Of a DNA stretch of 64,000 nucleotides, positions 1 through 9,195 are shown in pieces (position 1 is the first letter of the stretch; every line of letters begins with the position of its first letter). Made by a program: the position numbers and the translations under genes. This DNA comes from Maritalea porphyrae (GTDB taxonomy: Bacteria > Pseudomonadota > Alphaproteobacteria > Rhizobiales > Devosiaceae), in the NCBI RefSeq assembly GCF_030159895.1, contig NZ_BSNI01000001.1, positions 468,523-532,522 of the forward strand. The letters are read 5' to 3'. Below the pieces are notes generated by a model that saw nothing but the letters and a program-made list of their open reading frames with translations, did not search any database and was not told the DNA's origin.

Positions 1-32
1 ATAATGCGCCAAACACGGCGAATTGCCAAATT

Positions 33-851
33 TTAGAAATAAACAAATGAACGCATAGACAAACTGCCCATGTCGATCTGATCGTTAAAGAACGAAAGCT
101 GATCGTCTTTTTGCGTCACTGCAGCAACATATATCGTTGGTGCAAAGTGCTCAGAGGTCGGGTGCGCCAGTCGAAACAAACCATTTTGTGACTGCAACCG
201 CTTCAAGCTGTTGTGGTCCCCTTTTTCGAGCTTGTCTGCGACCAACTGATCGAACTCAAGCGCCCAATCATGATGCTCGCCATCTTGCCGAATCTTGCGC
301 AAATTGTGCACCACATTGCCGGAACCTAATATCAGCACACCTTGTTCGCGCAAGGGCTGAAGCTGTTGCGCCAGTTCATATTGTTCAATCAAACTCATGC
401 TCATATTGATGGAGAGCTGAAAAACGGGCACATCGGCTTTGGGAAATAGATGCCGCAAAACCGACCACGCACCATGGTCCAATCCCCACTCCATGGTCTC
501 GTGGGCTGCATGGTCCTTCAATAACGCTGCCGCATTGCGCGCCACGTCCGGCGCGCCGCTCGCAGCATATTGAACATCGAACAGTTCTTGCGGAAACCCA
601 TAAAAATCGTGGATCGTTCTTGGTTGCCCTGTCACCTGCACAAGGGTGGTGTCACGCGTTTCCCAATGTGCTGAAACACAAAGAATTGCCTGCGGCGTCG
701 GCAATCGATCACCCAACTTACGCCAATTCGCCGCAAACTCATTGTCTGTTATTGCATACATTGGATTGCCATGGCCTAAAAACACCGCCGGCATTTTGGG
801 GCTGGGCTTTAGCTGGTCCAACAGCTTCTCAAAACTGACAATTTTTGGCAT
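33..851 (-). CDS. ygiD: DODA-type (LigB-like) extradiol ring-cleavage dioxygenase
   Basis: A 272-residue protein of the class III extradiol dioxygenase (LigB/4,5-DOPA dioxygenase, YgiD) family, probably cytoplasmic and metal dependent. Visible family motifs are FLGHGNPM with His27, the SAHWE segment with His62, GSGNVVHNL near residues 173-181 and HPTSEHF near the C terminus, which supply metal ligands and catalytic histidines in the family. Length matches YgiD-type enzymes. The natural substrate cannot be told from sequence. It sits immediately downstream of tolB on the same strand, where pal is usually found in Rhizobiales, and has its own 104 bp upstream gap, so it is probably not part of the Tol system. 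Confidence 0.85.
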   Translation of the reverse strand: MPKIVSFEKLLDQLKPSPKMPAVFLGHGNPMYAITDNEFAANWRKLGDRLPTPQAILCVSAHWETRDTTLVQVTGQPRTIHDFYGFPQELFDVQYAASGAPDVARNAAALLKDHAAHETMEWGLDHGAWSVLRHLFPKADVPVFQLSINMSMSLIEQYELAQQLQPLREQGVLILGSGNVVHNLRKIRQDGEHHDWALEFDQLVADKLEKGDHNSLKRLQSQNGLFRLAHPTSEHFAPTIYVAAVTQKDDQLSFFNDQIDMGSLSMRSFVYF

Positions 852-955
852 GGCGTAGCACCTTCACTTCTTTCGTCCCTCAGATTTGAAGGATAGCGAA
901 GAAGCTAGGGAGCCACTGTTTGACAATCAAGTACGCACAATTTTGTGACTATGTT

Positions 956-2269
956 CTAGCTCAACAAGGGCGACCACGTCGGGTCTGACGCAAAGGTCTC
1001 TGTTGGAATGCGCAATTCGTTACGGCCCCAAATATCTATCGTATAGAGTTGCGGGCCGCTATCGCCACCTGGGTCCTTAAAGAACATGATCACACGGCCG
1101 TTTGGCGCCCAGGTCGGCCCTTCCATCAAATAGCTTGAAGAAAGAATGCGTTCGCCAGAGCCATCCGGCTTCATCGTGCCAATATGAAACTGACCTTCAT
1201 TTTGCTTGGTGAAGGCAATCAGATCCCCTTTTGGCGACCACACAGGCGTTGAATACCGCCCTTCGCCAAAACTAATACGTTGCGCACCGCCACCGCCAGC
1301 ACTCATTACATAAATCTGTTGCGACCCACCGCGATCAGATTCAAATGCAATACGCGCGCCATCCGGCGAGAAGCTCGGCCCAGTGTCAATGGCAGCGCCA
1401 CTGGTCAAAGCTGCTGGCTTACGCGCCTGCAAATTCATCATGTAAATATTTGTGTTTGCCCCGCTAGTGACGCTAAACGCCAAATTCTGTCCGTCGGGTG
1501 AAAAGCGTGGAGACAATGTCATTTTGCCAAAATCTGCTACCCGTTGCTGGCGTCCTGTATTGAGATCGAGCAAATAAATTTGCGGCACATCGCCAGCAAA
1601 GTTCATATAGGAAAGCAAATTGCCTTGCGGTGAATAGCGCGGCGTCAGCACAATGCTATCGCCACGCGTCAAATATTGAACATTTGCACCGTCCTGATCC
1701 ATGATCGCAAGCCGTTTGACACGATTAGCCTTTGGACCGCTTTCCGCTACATAAACAATGCGCGTATCAAAATATCCCGCTTCACCTGTGAGCTTCTGAT
1801 AGATCGCATCAGCCACAATGTGCGCAACACGGCGAATGGTTTTCCGGTCCGCTGCGAAGCTCTCACCAAAAACTTGTGCGCCGTCAATGACGTCCCAAAG
1901 CCGAACATCGGCCCGAATCTGCCCACCAACCTGGTTAACGCTGCCCATTACAAGGGCATCAGCTTTGGCATTACGCCAAGCCCCAAATTCTGGGCTTGCG
2001 TTCACATCACCTTGTTTAAGCGGCATTGCGCTTTCAGCAATTGGGGCAAACAAGCCAGAGCGTTTCAAATCCGCGACAATGATTGAAGTTATCTCAGCTG
2101 CCAGTTGTGGGTCGGCAGATGAGAAAGTTGGAATGCCAATCGGCAAGGGTTCAAAGTCCCCGCCAGACACAACGATTTTCACCAACGCGCTCGCGGGCGA
2201 AGTAAATGCGGCAACGCCAGCACCGGCCATGCCCAGTTTTATCGCTTGTCGTCTCGTCAAATCAATCAT
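956..2269 (-). CDS. tolB: Tol-Pal system translocation protein TolB
   Basis: Periplasmic beta-propeller protein of the Tol-Pal envelope complex, which binds Pal and links the inner-membrane TolQRA motor to the outer membrane. The protein has 437 residues from the ATG at 2269, which has an AGGG ribosome binding site six bases upstream; a longer reading starting at a TTG (2302) is less likely. The N-terminal domain (about 25-150) is followed by repeated WD40-like/TolB strands with the typical SPDG, SPQG and SPKG turns. The N terminus carries TRRQAIK (residues 5-11), a hydrophobic stretch and an ASA cleavage site, resembling a twin-arginine signal. It follows tolA after a 39 bp gap. Confidence 0.97.
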   Translation of the reverse strand: MIDLTRRQAIKLGMAGAGVAAFTSPASALVKIVVSGGDFEPLPIGIPTFSSADPQLAAEITSIIVADLKRSGLFAPIAESAMPLKQGDVNASPEFGAWRNAKADALVMGSVNQVGGQIRADVRLWDVIDGAQVFGESFAADRKTIRRVAHIVADAIYQKLTGEAGYFDTRIVYVAESGPKANRVKRLAIMDQDGANVQYLTRGDSIVLTPRYSPQGNLLSYMNFAGDVPQIYLLDLNTGRQQRVADFGKMTLSPRFSPDGQNLAFSVTSGANTNIYMMNLQARKPAALTSGAAIDTGPSFSPDGARIAFESDRGGSQQIYVMSAGGGGAQRISFGEGRYSTPVWSPKGDLIAFTKQNEGQFHIGTMKPDGSGERILSSSYLMEGPTWAPNGRVIMFFKDPGGDSGPQLYTIDIWGRNELRIPTETFASDPTWSPLLS

Positions 2270-2308
2270 GGGTTTCCCTAACAATAACTCTACCCAAAAC
2301 AAACACTA

Positions 2309-3361
2309 CTAAAGCGCGTCTTTGGGATCAAATTTAACTTCAATTTGCCGCCATTCATCAAAACTCTCAGGCTTGAGAATGTCATTGTAAGGCGCACATT
2401 TGCGCACTGCGCGTTGCGCCGCGCTTGCTGTGGCCACACCAACACTGTTCTGAATAGAAATCTCCAAAACCTGCGGTGTACCCGCGACAGATCCGTCGCG
2501 GTTCATATCGATCAGCAAACGCACAAACAGACCATCAGCATTCCGTGCCGAAAGTGGCGGGAAGAAGCATTCGCGCATTTTCGCAGCGAGTGCCGCTTTT
2601 TCCGATTGGCTCAAACGCGCTGACGTTCCTGTTGTCTTGCCTGCGGTCTTGGTGCCGCCGCTGCCCGTTGTCGCGCCGCGGCTGTCTTCTTTGTTGATGA
2701 TATCGGAAATCTTATCCGCTTTTTCCGTATTGTCGGTGGTCTTTGAACTTTGTGCAGGTTTAGGCGCAGCCTGCGACCGCGCTCGGTCAAGCGCAGCAGT
2801 CAATGTCGGCGGCATAGGTGCTTGCACCTCAGGCTCCGCTGCCGTGTCATTTGCAGCGATTACTTCTTGAATTGGATCAGGCGTTGCTGGCGTTGGCTCC
2901 ACAACAGGTTCTGGCTCAGGCTGCGGGGCTGGCGCAGGTGGTGTTGGCGGCGTTGGTTCAGGCTCGGGTGTAACTTCTGGCTGCGGCCGCTCTGGTATTG
3001 TTTCAACCGGCGTTGGCTCCACCACTGGCTCTGGCTGGGGCTCTGGCGCGGTTTGATCGGTGGGCGCAGGGGTAACGTTTTCTGTTTCTTCAGGCGTTGG
3101 CTGGTTTTCTTCCGTATTGCCCGTTGGCTCAGCAATTTCTGCAGGCTTTTCCGCATCCACCGCCGAAGGCGCTTCGGTTTCAATCACGTTGCTATCGAGC
3201 GAGCCAAACCGTACGTTTGAAATGCTATCAATCGGCACCAATTCAATCGGTATCGCTTCAATTTCAGTTGGATCAAACGGCTCCGGCCCGCCGAGCGACA
3301 TCAGCCCGACGGCCAAAAGCGCCGCATGTGATACAACTGAAATGCCTAGACCGATCCGCAT
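2309..3361 (-). CDS. tolA: Cell envelope protein TolA
   Basis: Inner-membrane-anchored TolA of the Tol-Pal complex, which spans the periplasm and passes motor energy from TolQR to TolB/Pal. The 350-residue protein has one N-terminal membrane segment (about residues 5-25). A long central region (about 60-185) is built of Pro, Glu, Thr and Ala rather than the Lys/Ala helix seen in E. coli TolA. The C-terminal globular TonB/TolA-type domain (about 255-345) contains two cysteines. The proline-rich linker is common in alphaproteobacteria. It lies 4 bp downstream of tolR and is surely cotranscribed with it. Confidence 0.95.
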   Translation of the reverse strand: MRIGLGISVVSHAALLAVGLMSLGGPEPFDPTEIEAIPIELVPIDSISNVRFGSLDSNVIETEAPSAVDAEKPAEIAEPTGNTEENQPTPEETENVTPAPTDQTAPEPQPEPVVEPTPVETIPERPQPEVTPEPEPTPPTPPAPAPQPEPEPVVEPTPATPDPIQEVIAANDTAAEPEVQAPMPPTLTAALDRARSQAAPKPAQSSKTTDNTEKADKISDIINKEDSRGATTGSGGTKTAGKTTGTSARLSQSEKAALAAKMRECFFPPLSARNADGLFVRLLIDMNRDGSVAGTPQVLEISIQNSVGVATASAAQRAVRKCAPYNDILKPESFDEWRQIEVKFDPKDAL

Positions 3362-3365
3362 GTGG

Positions 3366-3806
3366 CTATTGCTCTTGCTCGGTGATCAGGCCGATTTTGG
3401 TAAAACCAGCACCCGACAATTGCCCCATGATCTTCATGACGGAACCATAGTCAGCCACCGTGTCGCCACGAACATAAATCCGCTCTTCAGTGCCGTTTGG
3501 CGCTTGCGCCTCAATGGTTGTGATCAGATCAGCCGGGTCAACTTTGTTCTCACCTACATAGACATCGCCTTCCGAGGTCACAGAAACGGTGATCGGCTTG
3601 CTTTCTGTGTTCAGAGATTTGGCTTGGCTTTCAGGCAGGTCAATCGGCACACCAACAGTAAGCAGCGGCGCCGCCACCATAAAAACAATCAACAATACCA
3701 ACATCACGTCCACCAATGGCGTAACGTTGATTTCGCTCATCGGTTGGCTCTTGCCGCGTCGTCCGCGACGTCGACCGCCGCCGCGTCCGCCTACGCTCAT
3801 CCCCAT
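3366..3806 (-). CDS. tolR: Tol-Pal system protein TolR (ExbD/TolR family)
   Basis: Small inner-membrane protein that forms the proton-conducting core with TolQ. In 146 residues it has a basic, glycine-rich cytoplasmic N terminus, one membrane helix (about 27-47) with the conserved Asp33 in the VTPLVDVML context, and a periplasmic ExbD-type domain. Asp33 matches the essential membrane Asp of the family. Its ATG overlaps the tolQ stop codon by one base (TAATG), so translation is probably coupled. The Arg/Gly-rich leader is longer than in E. coli TolR but usual for Rhizobiales. Confidence 0.96.
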   Translation of the reverse strand: MGMSVGGRGGGRRRGRRGKSQPMSEINVTPLVDVMLVLLIVFMVAAPLLTVGVPIDLPESQAKSLNTESKPITVSVTSEGDVYVGENKVDPADLITTIEAQAPNGTEERIYVRGDTVADYGSVMKIMGQLSGAGFTKIGLITEQEQ

Positions 3807-4510
3807 TACTGACCTCGGCTTTCAAGTTGACGGGTCAAAATGGCAGAGAACTCATCAGCAAACCCTTCAAGCCGCGCGTTCAACTTGTTCGCATCACTTG
3901 AAAGCTTGTTGTAGGCAATAACCGCAGGGATCGCCGCCAATAGGCCAAGCGCTGTCGCAAACAAGGCTTCGGCAATACCAGGCGCCACAACCGCAAGGTT
4001 GGTACTTTTTGAAGCTGCGATTGATTGGAACGAATTCATGATGCCCCAAACCGTACCGAACAAACCAACAAACGGAGCCGCAGAACCAACTGTTGCCAAA
4101 AAGGTCAGACGTGCTTCAAGCTTATCGCTTTCGCGGCCAATGGTGAGGTCCAAGACCTTGTCCAAACGTTGCTGCACGCCAATGTAAGAAGATGCGCCCT
4201 GCTCGTGGCTGCGCTTCCATTCTTTCATCGCCGCAACAAATACTGAGGCCATGCCGCGTGTTTCGGTGTCGCTGAGTTGCTGATAAAGCTCTTCAAGGCT
4301 TTGCCCGGACCAAAAGTTTTTCTCAAACTTGTTCATCGCGCGGCGCGAGCGGCCATAAAGCATGGTCTTGTCGACAATGATTGCCCAGCTCCAAACTGAG
4401 GCAACCAGCAAGCCAATCATGACCGCTTTTACAACCCAATCAGCAGCCCAAAACAGCGCAAACAGTGAAAAGTCCACTTCTGCGGCCGCACTGGTAAGTT
4501 CTACTTCCAT
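3806..4510 (-). CDS. tolQ: Tol-Pal system protein TolQ (MotA/TolQ/ExbB family)
   Basis: Inner-membrane proton-channel subunit that surrounds TolR and drives the Tol-Pal machine used in outer-membrane constriction at division. The 234-residue protein has three membrane helices: near 25-45, then after a cytoplasmic loop the GSAAPFVGLFGTVWG segment typical of TolQ, then the ATALGLLAAIPAVIAYN helix. It is first gene of tolQRAB; ybgC ends about 200 bp upstream, so a promoter may lie in 4511-4707. Confidence 0.97.
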   Translation of the reverse strand: MEVELTSAAAEVDFSLFALFWAADWVVKAVMIGLLVASVWSWAIIVDKTMLYGRSRRAMNKFEKNFWSGQSLEELYQQLSDTETRGMASVFVAAMKEWKRSHEQGASSYIGVQQRLDKVLDLTIGRESDKLEARLTFLATVGSAAPFVGLFGTVWGIMNSFQSIAASKSTNLAVVAPGIAEALFATALGLLAAIPAVIAYNKLSSDANKLNARLEGFADEFSAILTRQLESRGQ

Positions 4511-4707
4511 TTATCTTCCCCTAAAATGCCGCCCACGGGCCATTTCGCTTTTCCAACCAGCTTAGCACCCGACATGACGCGCAATTTTGTCAAATTTAAG
4601 AGCGCAATAGCCAAAAAGCCCCAGAAAATCTAGATCGCCGATCCATAGGCTGATCCGGTAATTTTAGGGTTAATGAACTCTTGCTGAATTGTAGATGAAC
4701 AATCTTG

Positions 4708-5142
4708 CTATTCGAACGCTTTTCGCAACCGCTGCGGCATACGCGTAGGCCGCCCGTCTGGCTTGATGGTCACCACCACAACTTGCGCACGAGTAATCAC
4801 CTCGATATCTCGCCGCAACTCTTGTTCTAATATCAATTTCGGCCCGCGCAATTCTTTAACTGATGTGCTGACTTCCAACACATCATCAATCCGCGCTGCT
4901 TTTTCATAATCGATATTGATCGAGCGCACCGCAAACGCAACACCATCTTCAGCCAACAAAGTCTGATGATCCACATTGCGCGCCCGCAAAAATTCAGTGC
5001 GCGCCCGTTCAAAAAACTTCAAATAGGCTGCGTGATAAACATTGCCGGTGAAGTCTGTGTCTTCATAATAAATGCGCACGGGGAACAAATGTCCCCCGTC
5101 GCTGGTGAGTTGCCCACCAAATTGAAAATCTTGATTGTTCAC
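4708..5142 (-). CDS. ybgC: Acyl-CoA thioesterase YbgC (Tol-Pal associated)
   Basis: Hotdog-fold thioesterase of the YbgC/4HBT family, encoded beside tolQRAB in most proteobacteria. The motif YYEDTDFTGNVYHA contains the catalytic Asp and VYHAxYLxFFExAR of the family. No ATG fits: a GTG at 5142 directly follows the stop of the upstream gene and is preferred here, while a TTG at 5154 would give four more residues and an 11 bp overlap. Product length is 144 residues, normal for YbgC. The substrate in vivo is not settled; short-chain or phospholipid-linked acyl thioesters are proposed for the family. Confidence 0.92.
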   Translation of the reverse strand: MNNQDFQFGGQLTSDGGHLFPVRIYYEDTDFTGNVYHAAYLKFFERARTEFLRARNVDHQTLLAEDGVAFAVRSINIDYEKAARIDDVLEVSTSVKELRGPKLILEQELRRDIEVITRAQVVVVTIKPDGRPTRMPQRLRKAFE

Positions 5143-5143
5143 G

Positions 5144-5593
5144 CTAATTGACAACCCTTGCGCAAGTCATATCGCCCACGCCTTCACAAGGCGCAAAAGT
5201 GACGATCTCACTTTCCGTATCGTCATCAAACACCACTTGAACCGTCAGCGTTTTGGCCGTTTGCGGCGCTAGCCGAATAAGCGTTGCGTCCCAGGGCGCA
5301 TCACTTGGCAATGCGAAAGGAAGTGCCGGAATACACGGCACCATATCAAACTGCTCATCCAAGGCATCAGAATTGATCGAATAGCGCACCTCTTTCAACC
5401 GACAACGCAAGGTCACAAGCGCGCTGAAATAAACCCATTGATGTCCATCATATTCGCGGAATGAAACCCAGCCAGAATTCTTGTTGCCCTCAAGCATCAT
5501 TTTAAACATCGACACATCTGGCATTTCTTGCGCAGTCGCTGCAGCTGGCGCAAACCCCGATATCAATGCCAAAATCAACAGTAGCTTTTTCAT
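5144..5593 (-). CDS. Small secreted protein of unknown function
   Basis: No family is recognised. The 149-residue product begins at an ATG with a strong GGAGGAAC ribosome binding site, so the upstream in-frame ATG at 5614 is not used. It has a clear Sec signal peptide (Lys-Lys, then a Leu/Ile-rich core, cleavage near ATA-Q at about residue 21). The mature part has four cysteines, which could form disulfides in the periplasm, and no membrane segment. It lies just upstream of ybgC with almost no gap, so it may be cotranscribed with ybgC. Confidence 0.75.
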   Translation of the reverse strand: MKKLLLILALISGFAPAAATAQEMPDVSMFKMMLEGNKNSGWVSFREYDGHQWVYFSALVTLRCRLKEVRYSINSDALDEQFDMVPCIPALPFALPSDAPWDATLIRLAPQTAKTLTVQVVFDDDTESEIVTFAPCEGVGDMTCARVVN

Positions 5594-5616
5594 ATGTTCC
5601 TCCCAAAACCTCAAAT

Positions 5617-6102
5617 CTATTCTTCTAGGATAACATGCAGCGGCGCTTTTGGCAGGTCAACAAAATGCTTGTGCAAAGGCCCCGGTTTTAAGTCAACTTG
5701 TGCCATCGCATCTGGCGATGTTTCCACCCAGCGAAAGAAAAACGAACTATCCCCCTCATCGTGTCGATGACAGTCTTTGTCCAAGACAAATGGGATGTTT
5801 TTCGGCCGCGAAACTTCAAAATAAAACGCCAATTCGTGGAACCGCTCAGACCCAAGCGAAAAGAAACTCTCAGCTACAATGAGAGGTTTTCGCACCACAA
5901 TTTCTGCATTCAATTCTTCAGACAATTCACGCTGTAGCGCATCGGCGCTTAGTTCGCCGCGCTTGATCCGGCCGCCGGGCAGAAAGCTAAAATCAACCCC
6001 TCGCTCATTGTCACAAAGGATATGCCCTTCATGCTTGATGATCGCTGCGCAGCGCACGTTAAACCGCGCGCCGGGAGACTTAAAACTTAAATCTATGCCC
6101 AT
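5617..6102 (-). CDS. NUDIX hydrolase (downstream tandem copy)
   Basis: NUDIX-fold protein of 161 residues, expected to cleave a nucleoside diphosphate linked to another moiety; the substrate is unknown. The Nudix box reads GGRIKRGE followed by RELSEEL, giving the metal-binding glutamates, but the usual Gly near the end of the box is Asn (EELNAEI). The chosen ATG (6102) lies just past the stop of the adjacent paralogue at 6107; an upstream start at 6141 would force a long overlap. It shares the same order of motifs and similar length with the neighbouring gene, so the pair is a tandem duplication. Confidence 0.88.
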   Translation of the reverse strand: MGIDLSFKSPGARFNVRCAAIIKHEGHILCDNERGVDFSFLPGGRIKRGELSADALQRELSEELNAEIVVRKPLIVAESFFSLGSERFHELAFYFEVSRPKNIPFVLDKDCHRHDEGDSSFFFRWVETSPDAMAQVDLKPGPLHKHFVDLPKAPLHVILEE

Positions 6103-6106
6103 AATC

Positions 6107-6598
6107 TCAATATTCCGGATCAACCACAGTGTGATGCTCAAATGCTTCAGGTAGCGATAGAATACGCGTCCGCATAGCGATGGGATGCAAGTTCACCCGG
6201 CATAAATGATTGGCCGAAAACGGCACCCACTCAAAGCTCAGCTCTTTGCCGTCATCCTCGCCTTTTTGACAAACACCATCAATTACGAATGGCACATGGG
6301 CTGGTGGTTCTACTTCATAATAAAAGGCAAATTCGTGAAACCTTTTGCCATATCGCCAGAAGAAATTCTCAATCACATATTTCAGCTGCGGCGCCTCAAT
6401 TTCAGCGTTTAACTCTTCCATCATCTCGCGATGAATGGCGGCCAACGAACTTTCGCCGCGCTGCACACGCCCACCTGGCAAACACACAAAATCATCATCA
6501 TCTTCGCGCACCACCAGCACATGGCCATCACGCCGGATAATCCCCGCCGTGCGCACATTTACGCGGTTAATGCCTTCATCAAAGGTGAGATTGCTCAT
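6107..6598 (-). CDS. NUDIX hydrolase (upstream tandem copy)
   Basis: NUDIX-fold protein of 163 residues, paralogous to the gene just downstream. The Nudix box is GGRVQRGESS followed by HREMMEELNAEI, with the same Asn in place of the usual Gly. Both copies share the strand VRxAxIIxxxGHxL before the box and FHEFAFYYEV (or a close variant) after it. Function is probably housecleaning of modified nucleotides or similar, but no substrate-specific motif is visible. The two genes are separated by four bases and almost certainly cotranscribed. Confidence 0.9.
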   Translation of the reverse strand: MSNLTFDEGINRVNVRTAGIIRRDGHVLVVREDDDDFVCLPGGRVQRGESSLAAIHREMMEELNAEIEAPQLKYVIENFFWRYGKRFHEFAFYYEVEPPAHVPFVIDGVCQKGEDDGKELSFEWVPFSANHLCRVNLHPIAMRTRILSLPEAFEHHTVVDPEY

Positions 6599-6620
6599 TC
6601 AATTGTCCAAATTCTTTAAG

Positions 6621-7544
6621 TCAGGATATTTCGATTAGGTTTATTTCAGGTGGCACGCCAAATCGCACCGGTATCATAGAACATCCCAAGCCACCCGAAA
6701 CAAGGAGGTCGCGGCCATTTTCTTGGATATGACCATATGCGTATTTGTTGCCATACTTTGACGGAACCACCGGCGAGTACCCCCCTAGCCTGATTTGGCC
6801 GCCATGCGTATGCCCGCTCAAAGTTAATGCCACACGGTCAGGCACACGTGGAAAAATATCTGGTTCATGCGCCATCAAAATCACGGGTGCATCATCGTCA
6901 ATCTGTTCAAGCGTGCCATCCAAGTCGTCTAAGCCAACATGACGACCTCGCGTCAAACCTTTGTTCGGAAACAGCGCCCATTGATCAGCAAGACCAGCAA
7001 GCCAAAACGGCTGCCCAGCCTTTTCCAACCGCAACACATCATTTTCAAAGACTGATATCCCGACCTTTTTCATCGCATCACCAATGGCCGTAGGGCCACC
7101 GCCACGAAGCTGCGCTGCTTCGTCTTCCCACCAATCGTGATTTCCAAGGATAGCATGTACGCCAAGCGGCGCGGAAAGGTGCGAAAGCGCCGCCGCCAAT
7201 TCATCATTAGGCAGGCTGCGAAACACCATGCGCATGCCAGAGAGGTAATCGCCAAGTAGCAAAATTACATCCGGTTTCAGCGCATTGGTTTTCGCAACGA
7301 TTTGCCGCACACGGTGCGCATTCATCCACGGCTCACATGCATGAAAATCTGCTAAAGCAGCAATTCGAAGCGGCGGGCCATAACGCCATTTTGGCGTTTT
7401 AACTTGGTTCTTTGTAATGCTGAGACGCACCAGCGGCTCCAAACCAAAGGCATAAGCAACAACACCGACGCCACCGACTAACGCGGCACCAAAAAGCTTT
7501 AAAAATGTGCGACGTGAGACCAAACCAAAGTGCTCCAAAAGCAC
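6621..7544 (-). CDS. Tat-anchored calcineurin-like metallophosphoesterase (YaeI type)
   Basis: Metallophosphoesterase of 307 residues with the full set of dinuclear-metal motifs: ALADFHA (DxH), LLGDYLSG (GD), GNHDWWED, an AHEPD histidine and SGHTHGGQ. This arrangement is that of YaeI/YkuE-like phosphodiesterases that act outside the cytoplasm. The N terminus contains SRRTFLK, an exact twin-arginine consensus, followed by one hydrophobic helix, so the protein is probably exported folded by Tat and stays membrane anchored. It follows ruvB by 36 bp. Substrate is unknown; related YkuE was linked to UDP-glucose-type or lipid substrates. Confidence 0.9.
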   Translation of the reverse strand: MLLEHFGLVSRRTFLKLFGAALVGGVGVVAYAFGLEPLVRLSITKNQVKTPKWRYGPPLRIAALADFHACEPWMNAHRVRQIVAKTNALKPDVILLLGDYLSGMRMVFRSLPNDELAAALSHLSAPLGVHAILGNHDWWEDEAAQLRGGGPTAIGDAMKKVGISVFENDVLRLEKAGQPFWLAGLADQWALFPNKGLTRGRHVGLDDLDGTLEQIDDDAPVILMAHEPDIFPRVPDRVALTLSGHTHGGQIRLGGYSPVVPSKYGNKYAYGHIQENGRDLLVSGGLGCSMIPVRFGVPPEINLIEIS

Positions 7545-7580
7545 TCAACTTGTTTCAAGATTACGGCGCAAATCAGGCCG

Positions 7581-8624
7581 CTATTCTTCGCCCGCCTCTT
7601 CTTCAAACAAGCTGGCTTGCACACCCAAAAATCCTTGCGGCACACCCATTCCCATATGTTGAAATGCCATAGCCGTCAGCATCCGCCCACGCGGTGTGCG
7701 TTGAATAAATCCTTGTTGGATCAAATATGGCTCAATGATCTCTTCCACCGCATCTCGTGGTTCAGACAAGGCAGCCGCAATGGTTTCAATGCCAACCGGC
7801 CCGCCACCATAATTTGTAGCAATGGTACCTAAATAGCGCCGATCAACTTGATCGAGCCCTTTATTGTCCACATCCAAGCGCCCAAGCGCCTTATCCGCCA
7901 CCGCCTTATTGATTTCGGCCACGTCGTCCACTTGCGCAAAGTCAGCAACTCGGCGCAACAAGCGCCCGGCAATACGTGGAGTGCCCCGTGAACGTCGAGC
8001 GATTTCCATCGCACCATCATCGCTCATGCCAACGCCCATCAACCGCGCGCCACGCCGAACAATTTTCACCAACTCTTCTGGCGTATAAAATTGCAACCGC
8101 ACCGGGATACCAAAACGGTCGCGCAATGGCGTGGTCAACAAACCAGCCCGCGTCGTTGCCGCCACCAAGGTAAACTTGGCCAAATCAATCCGCACCGAGC
8201 GCGCCGCCGGGCCCTCACCGATAATCAAATCGAGCTGAAAGTCCTCCATCGCTGGATAGAGCACTTCTTCAACCTGCGGGTTGAGGCGGTGAATTTCATC
8301 AATGAACAGCACATCGCGCTCTTCAAGATTGGTCAGCAATGCCGCCAAATCACCTGCCTTGGTGATCACAGGGCCAGAAGTTGCGCGGAAGCCAACGCCC
8401 AACTCTTTAGCAACAATTTGCGCCAAGGTTGTTTTGCCCAAGCCCGGCGGGCCAACAAACAAAACATGGTCAAGCGCCGATCCACGCTTCTTCGCCGCAT
8501 CAATGAAAACTTGCAGGTTTTCGCGCGCCTTTTCTTGGCCCACAAAATCGTCAAACAAGGACGGGCGCAGACTGACATCAATCTCACCATCACGACCAAT
8601 ATTGCTGTCGGTTATGTCAGTCAT
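7581..8624 (-). CDS. ruvB: Holliday junction branch migration helicase RuvB
   Basis: AAA+ motor that works with RuvA to drive Holliday-junction branch migration. The 347-residue sequence has the RuvB N-terminal LRPxxxDDFVGQ signature, Walker [10 protein letters not shown], Walker [10 protein letters not shown], sensor 1 AATTRAG, the arginine finger region and the C-terminal winged-helix DNA-binding domain. Its ATG overlaps the stop of the upstream membrane-protein gene (4 bp), so it is translationally coupled to that gene rather than directly to ruvA, which is unusual. Confidence 0.98.
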   Translation of the reverse strand: MTDITDSNIGRDGEIDVSLRPSLFDDFVGQEKARENLQVFIDAAKKRGSALDHVLFVGPPGLGKTTLAQIVAKELGVGFRATSGPVITKAGDLAALLTNLEERDVLFIDEIHRLNPQVEEVLYPAMEDFQLDLIIGEGPAARSVRIDLAKFTLVAATTRAGLLTTPLRDRFGIPVRLQFYTPEELVKIVRRGARLMGVGMSDDGAMEIARRSRGTPRIAGRLLRRVADFAQVDDVAEINKAVADKALGRLDVDNKGLDQVDRRYLGTIATNYGGGPVGIETIAAALSEPRDAVEEIIEPYLIQQGFIQRTPRGRMLTAMAFQHMGMGVPQGFLGVQASLFEEEAGEE

Positions 8625-9154
8625 TGAGTAGAAACCTTATCCAATAGTGTGAAACGACCCACGCCGTCCCAGAGAAACATGGCGGAAAATAGTGACATAG
8701 GCATAGAAAACAGCAACGGGTATAGCAGGGCCTGTGCTCCTAACAGTAGATAAGCAAACCACGGTATGTTTGCCAATTCAGGGGGAGGAAAGCATGCAAG
8801 CATGTAAACTGCCGCCACCAGTGTCGCCGAATACCCAGAAACACCACAAAGAAAGAGATATGTCTGTCTCCCCATACTCCCATTACCAACTAGCACCTTT
8901 GTTCCGAACCACATTGTGGCTGCGTGAAACATCATCAGCATAACAAGTACGGCTGTCGTCGAGACAAAGCTGCCTAGCGGCGTCAATTCTAGTGTTTCCC
9001 ACAGATAACTCAGTGGTTTGCTCTTCGTAACAACGCCCAGCTGGCTTGCGAAGTAAAGAAACATTCCGATTGCTAGGGCAGGCCATAGTACCACTGACAA
9101 TAGCAGGAAGTTCTTTCCTCGAGACCCCTTCGCAACTAGCTTGATCATAATCAT
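8621..9154 (-). CDS. Unknown four-helix membrane protein inserted in the ruv operon
   Basis: No family recognised. The 177-residue product (ATG at 9154; an ATG two codons later at 9148 is equally possible) has about four hydrophobic helices near residues 14-36, 57-80, 95-115 and 125-150, with a basic N terminus. It overlaps ruvB by 4 bp and lies 41 bp downstream of another four-helix gene. The pair sits between ruvA and ruvB, which are normally adjacent in alphaproteobacteria. No catalytic motif can be seen. Confidence 0.75.
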   Translation of the reverse strand: MIMIKLVAKGSRGKNFLLLSVVLWPALAIGMFLYFASQLGVVTKSKPLSYLWETLELTPLGSFVSTTAVLVMLMMFHAATMWFGTKVLVGNGSMGRQTYLFLCGVSGYSATLVAAVYMLACFPPPELANIPWFAYLLLGAQALLYPLLFSMPMSLFSAMFLWDGVGRFTLLDKVSTQ

Positions 9155-9195
9155 TCGTCACAAATCTTTATGAACCAATTGGTGGCTTTCATTAT

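Noticed and set aside
2750-3220. A plus-strand ORF over tolA rich in Arg and Trp
   Set aside because: Its odd composition is the reverse complement of the Pro/Glu repeats of TolA; no start signal or domain.
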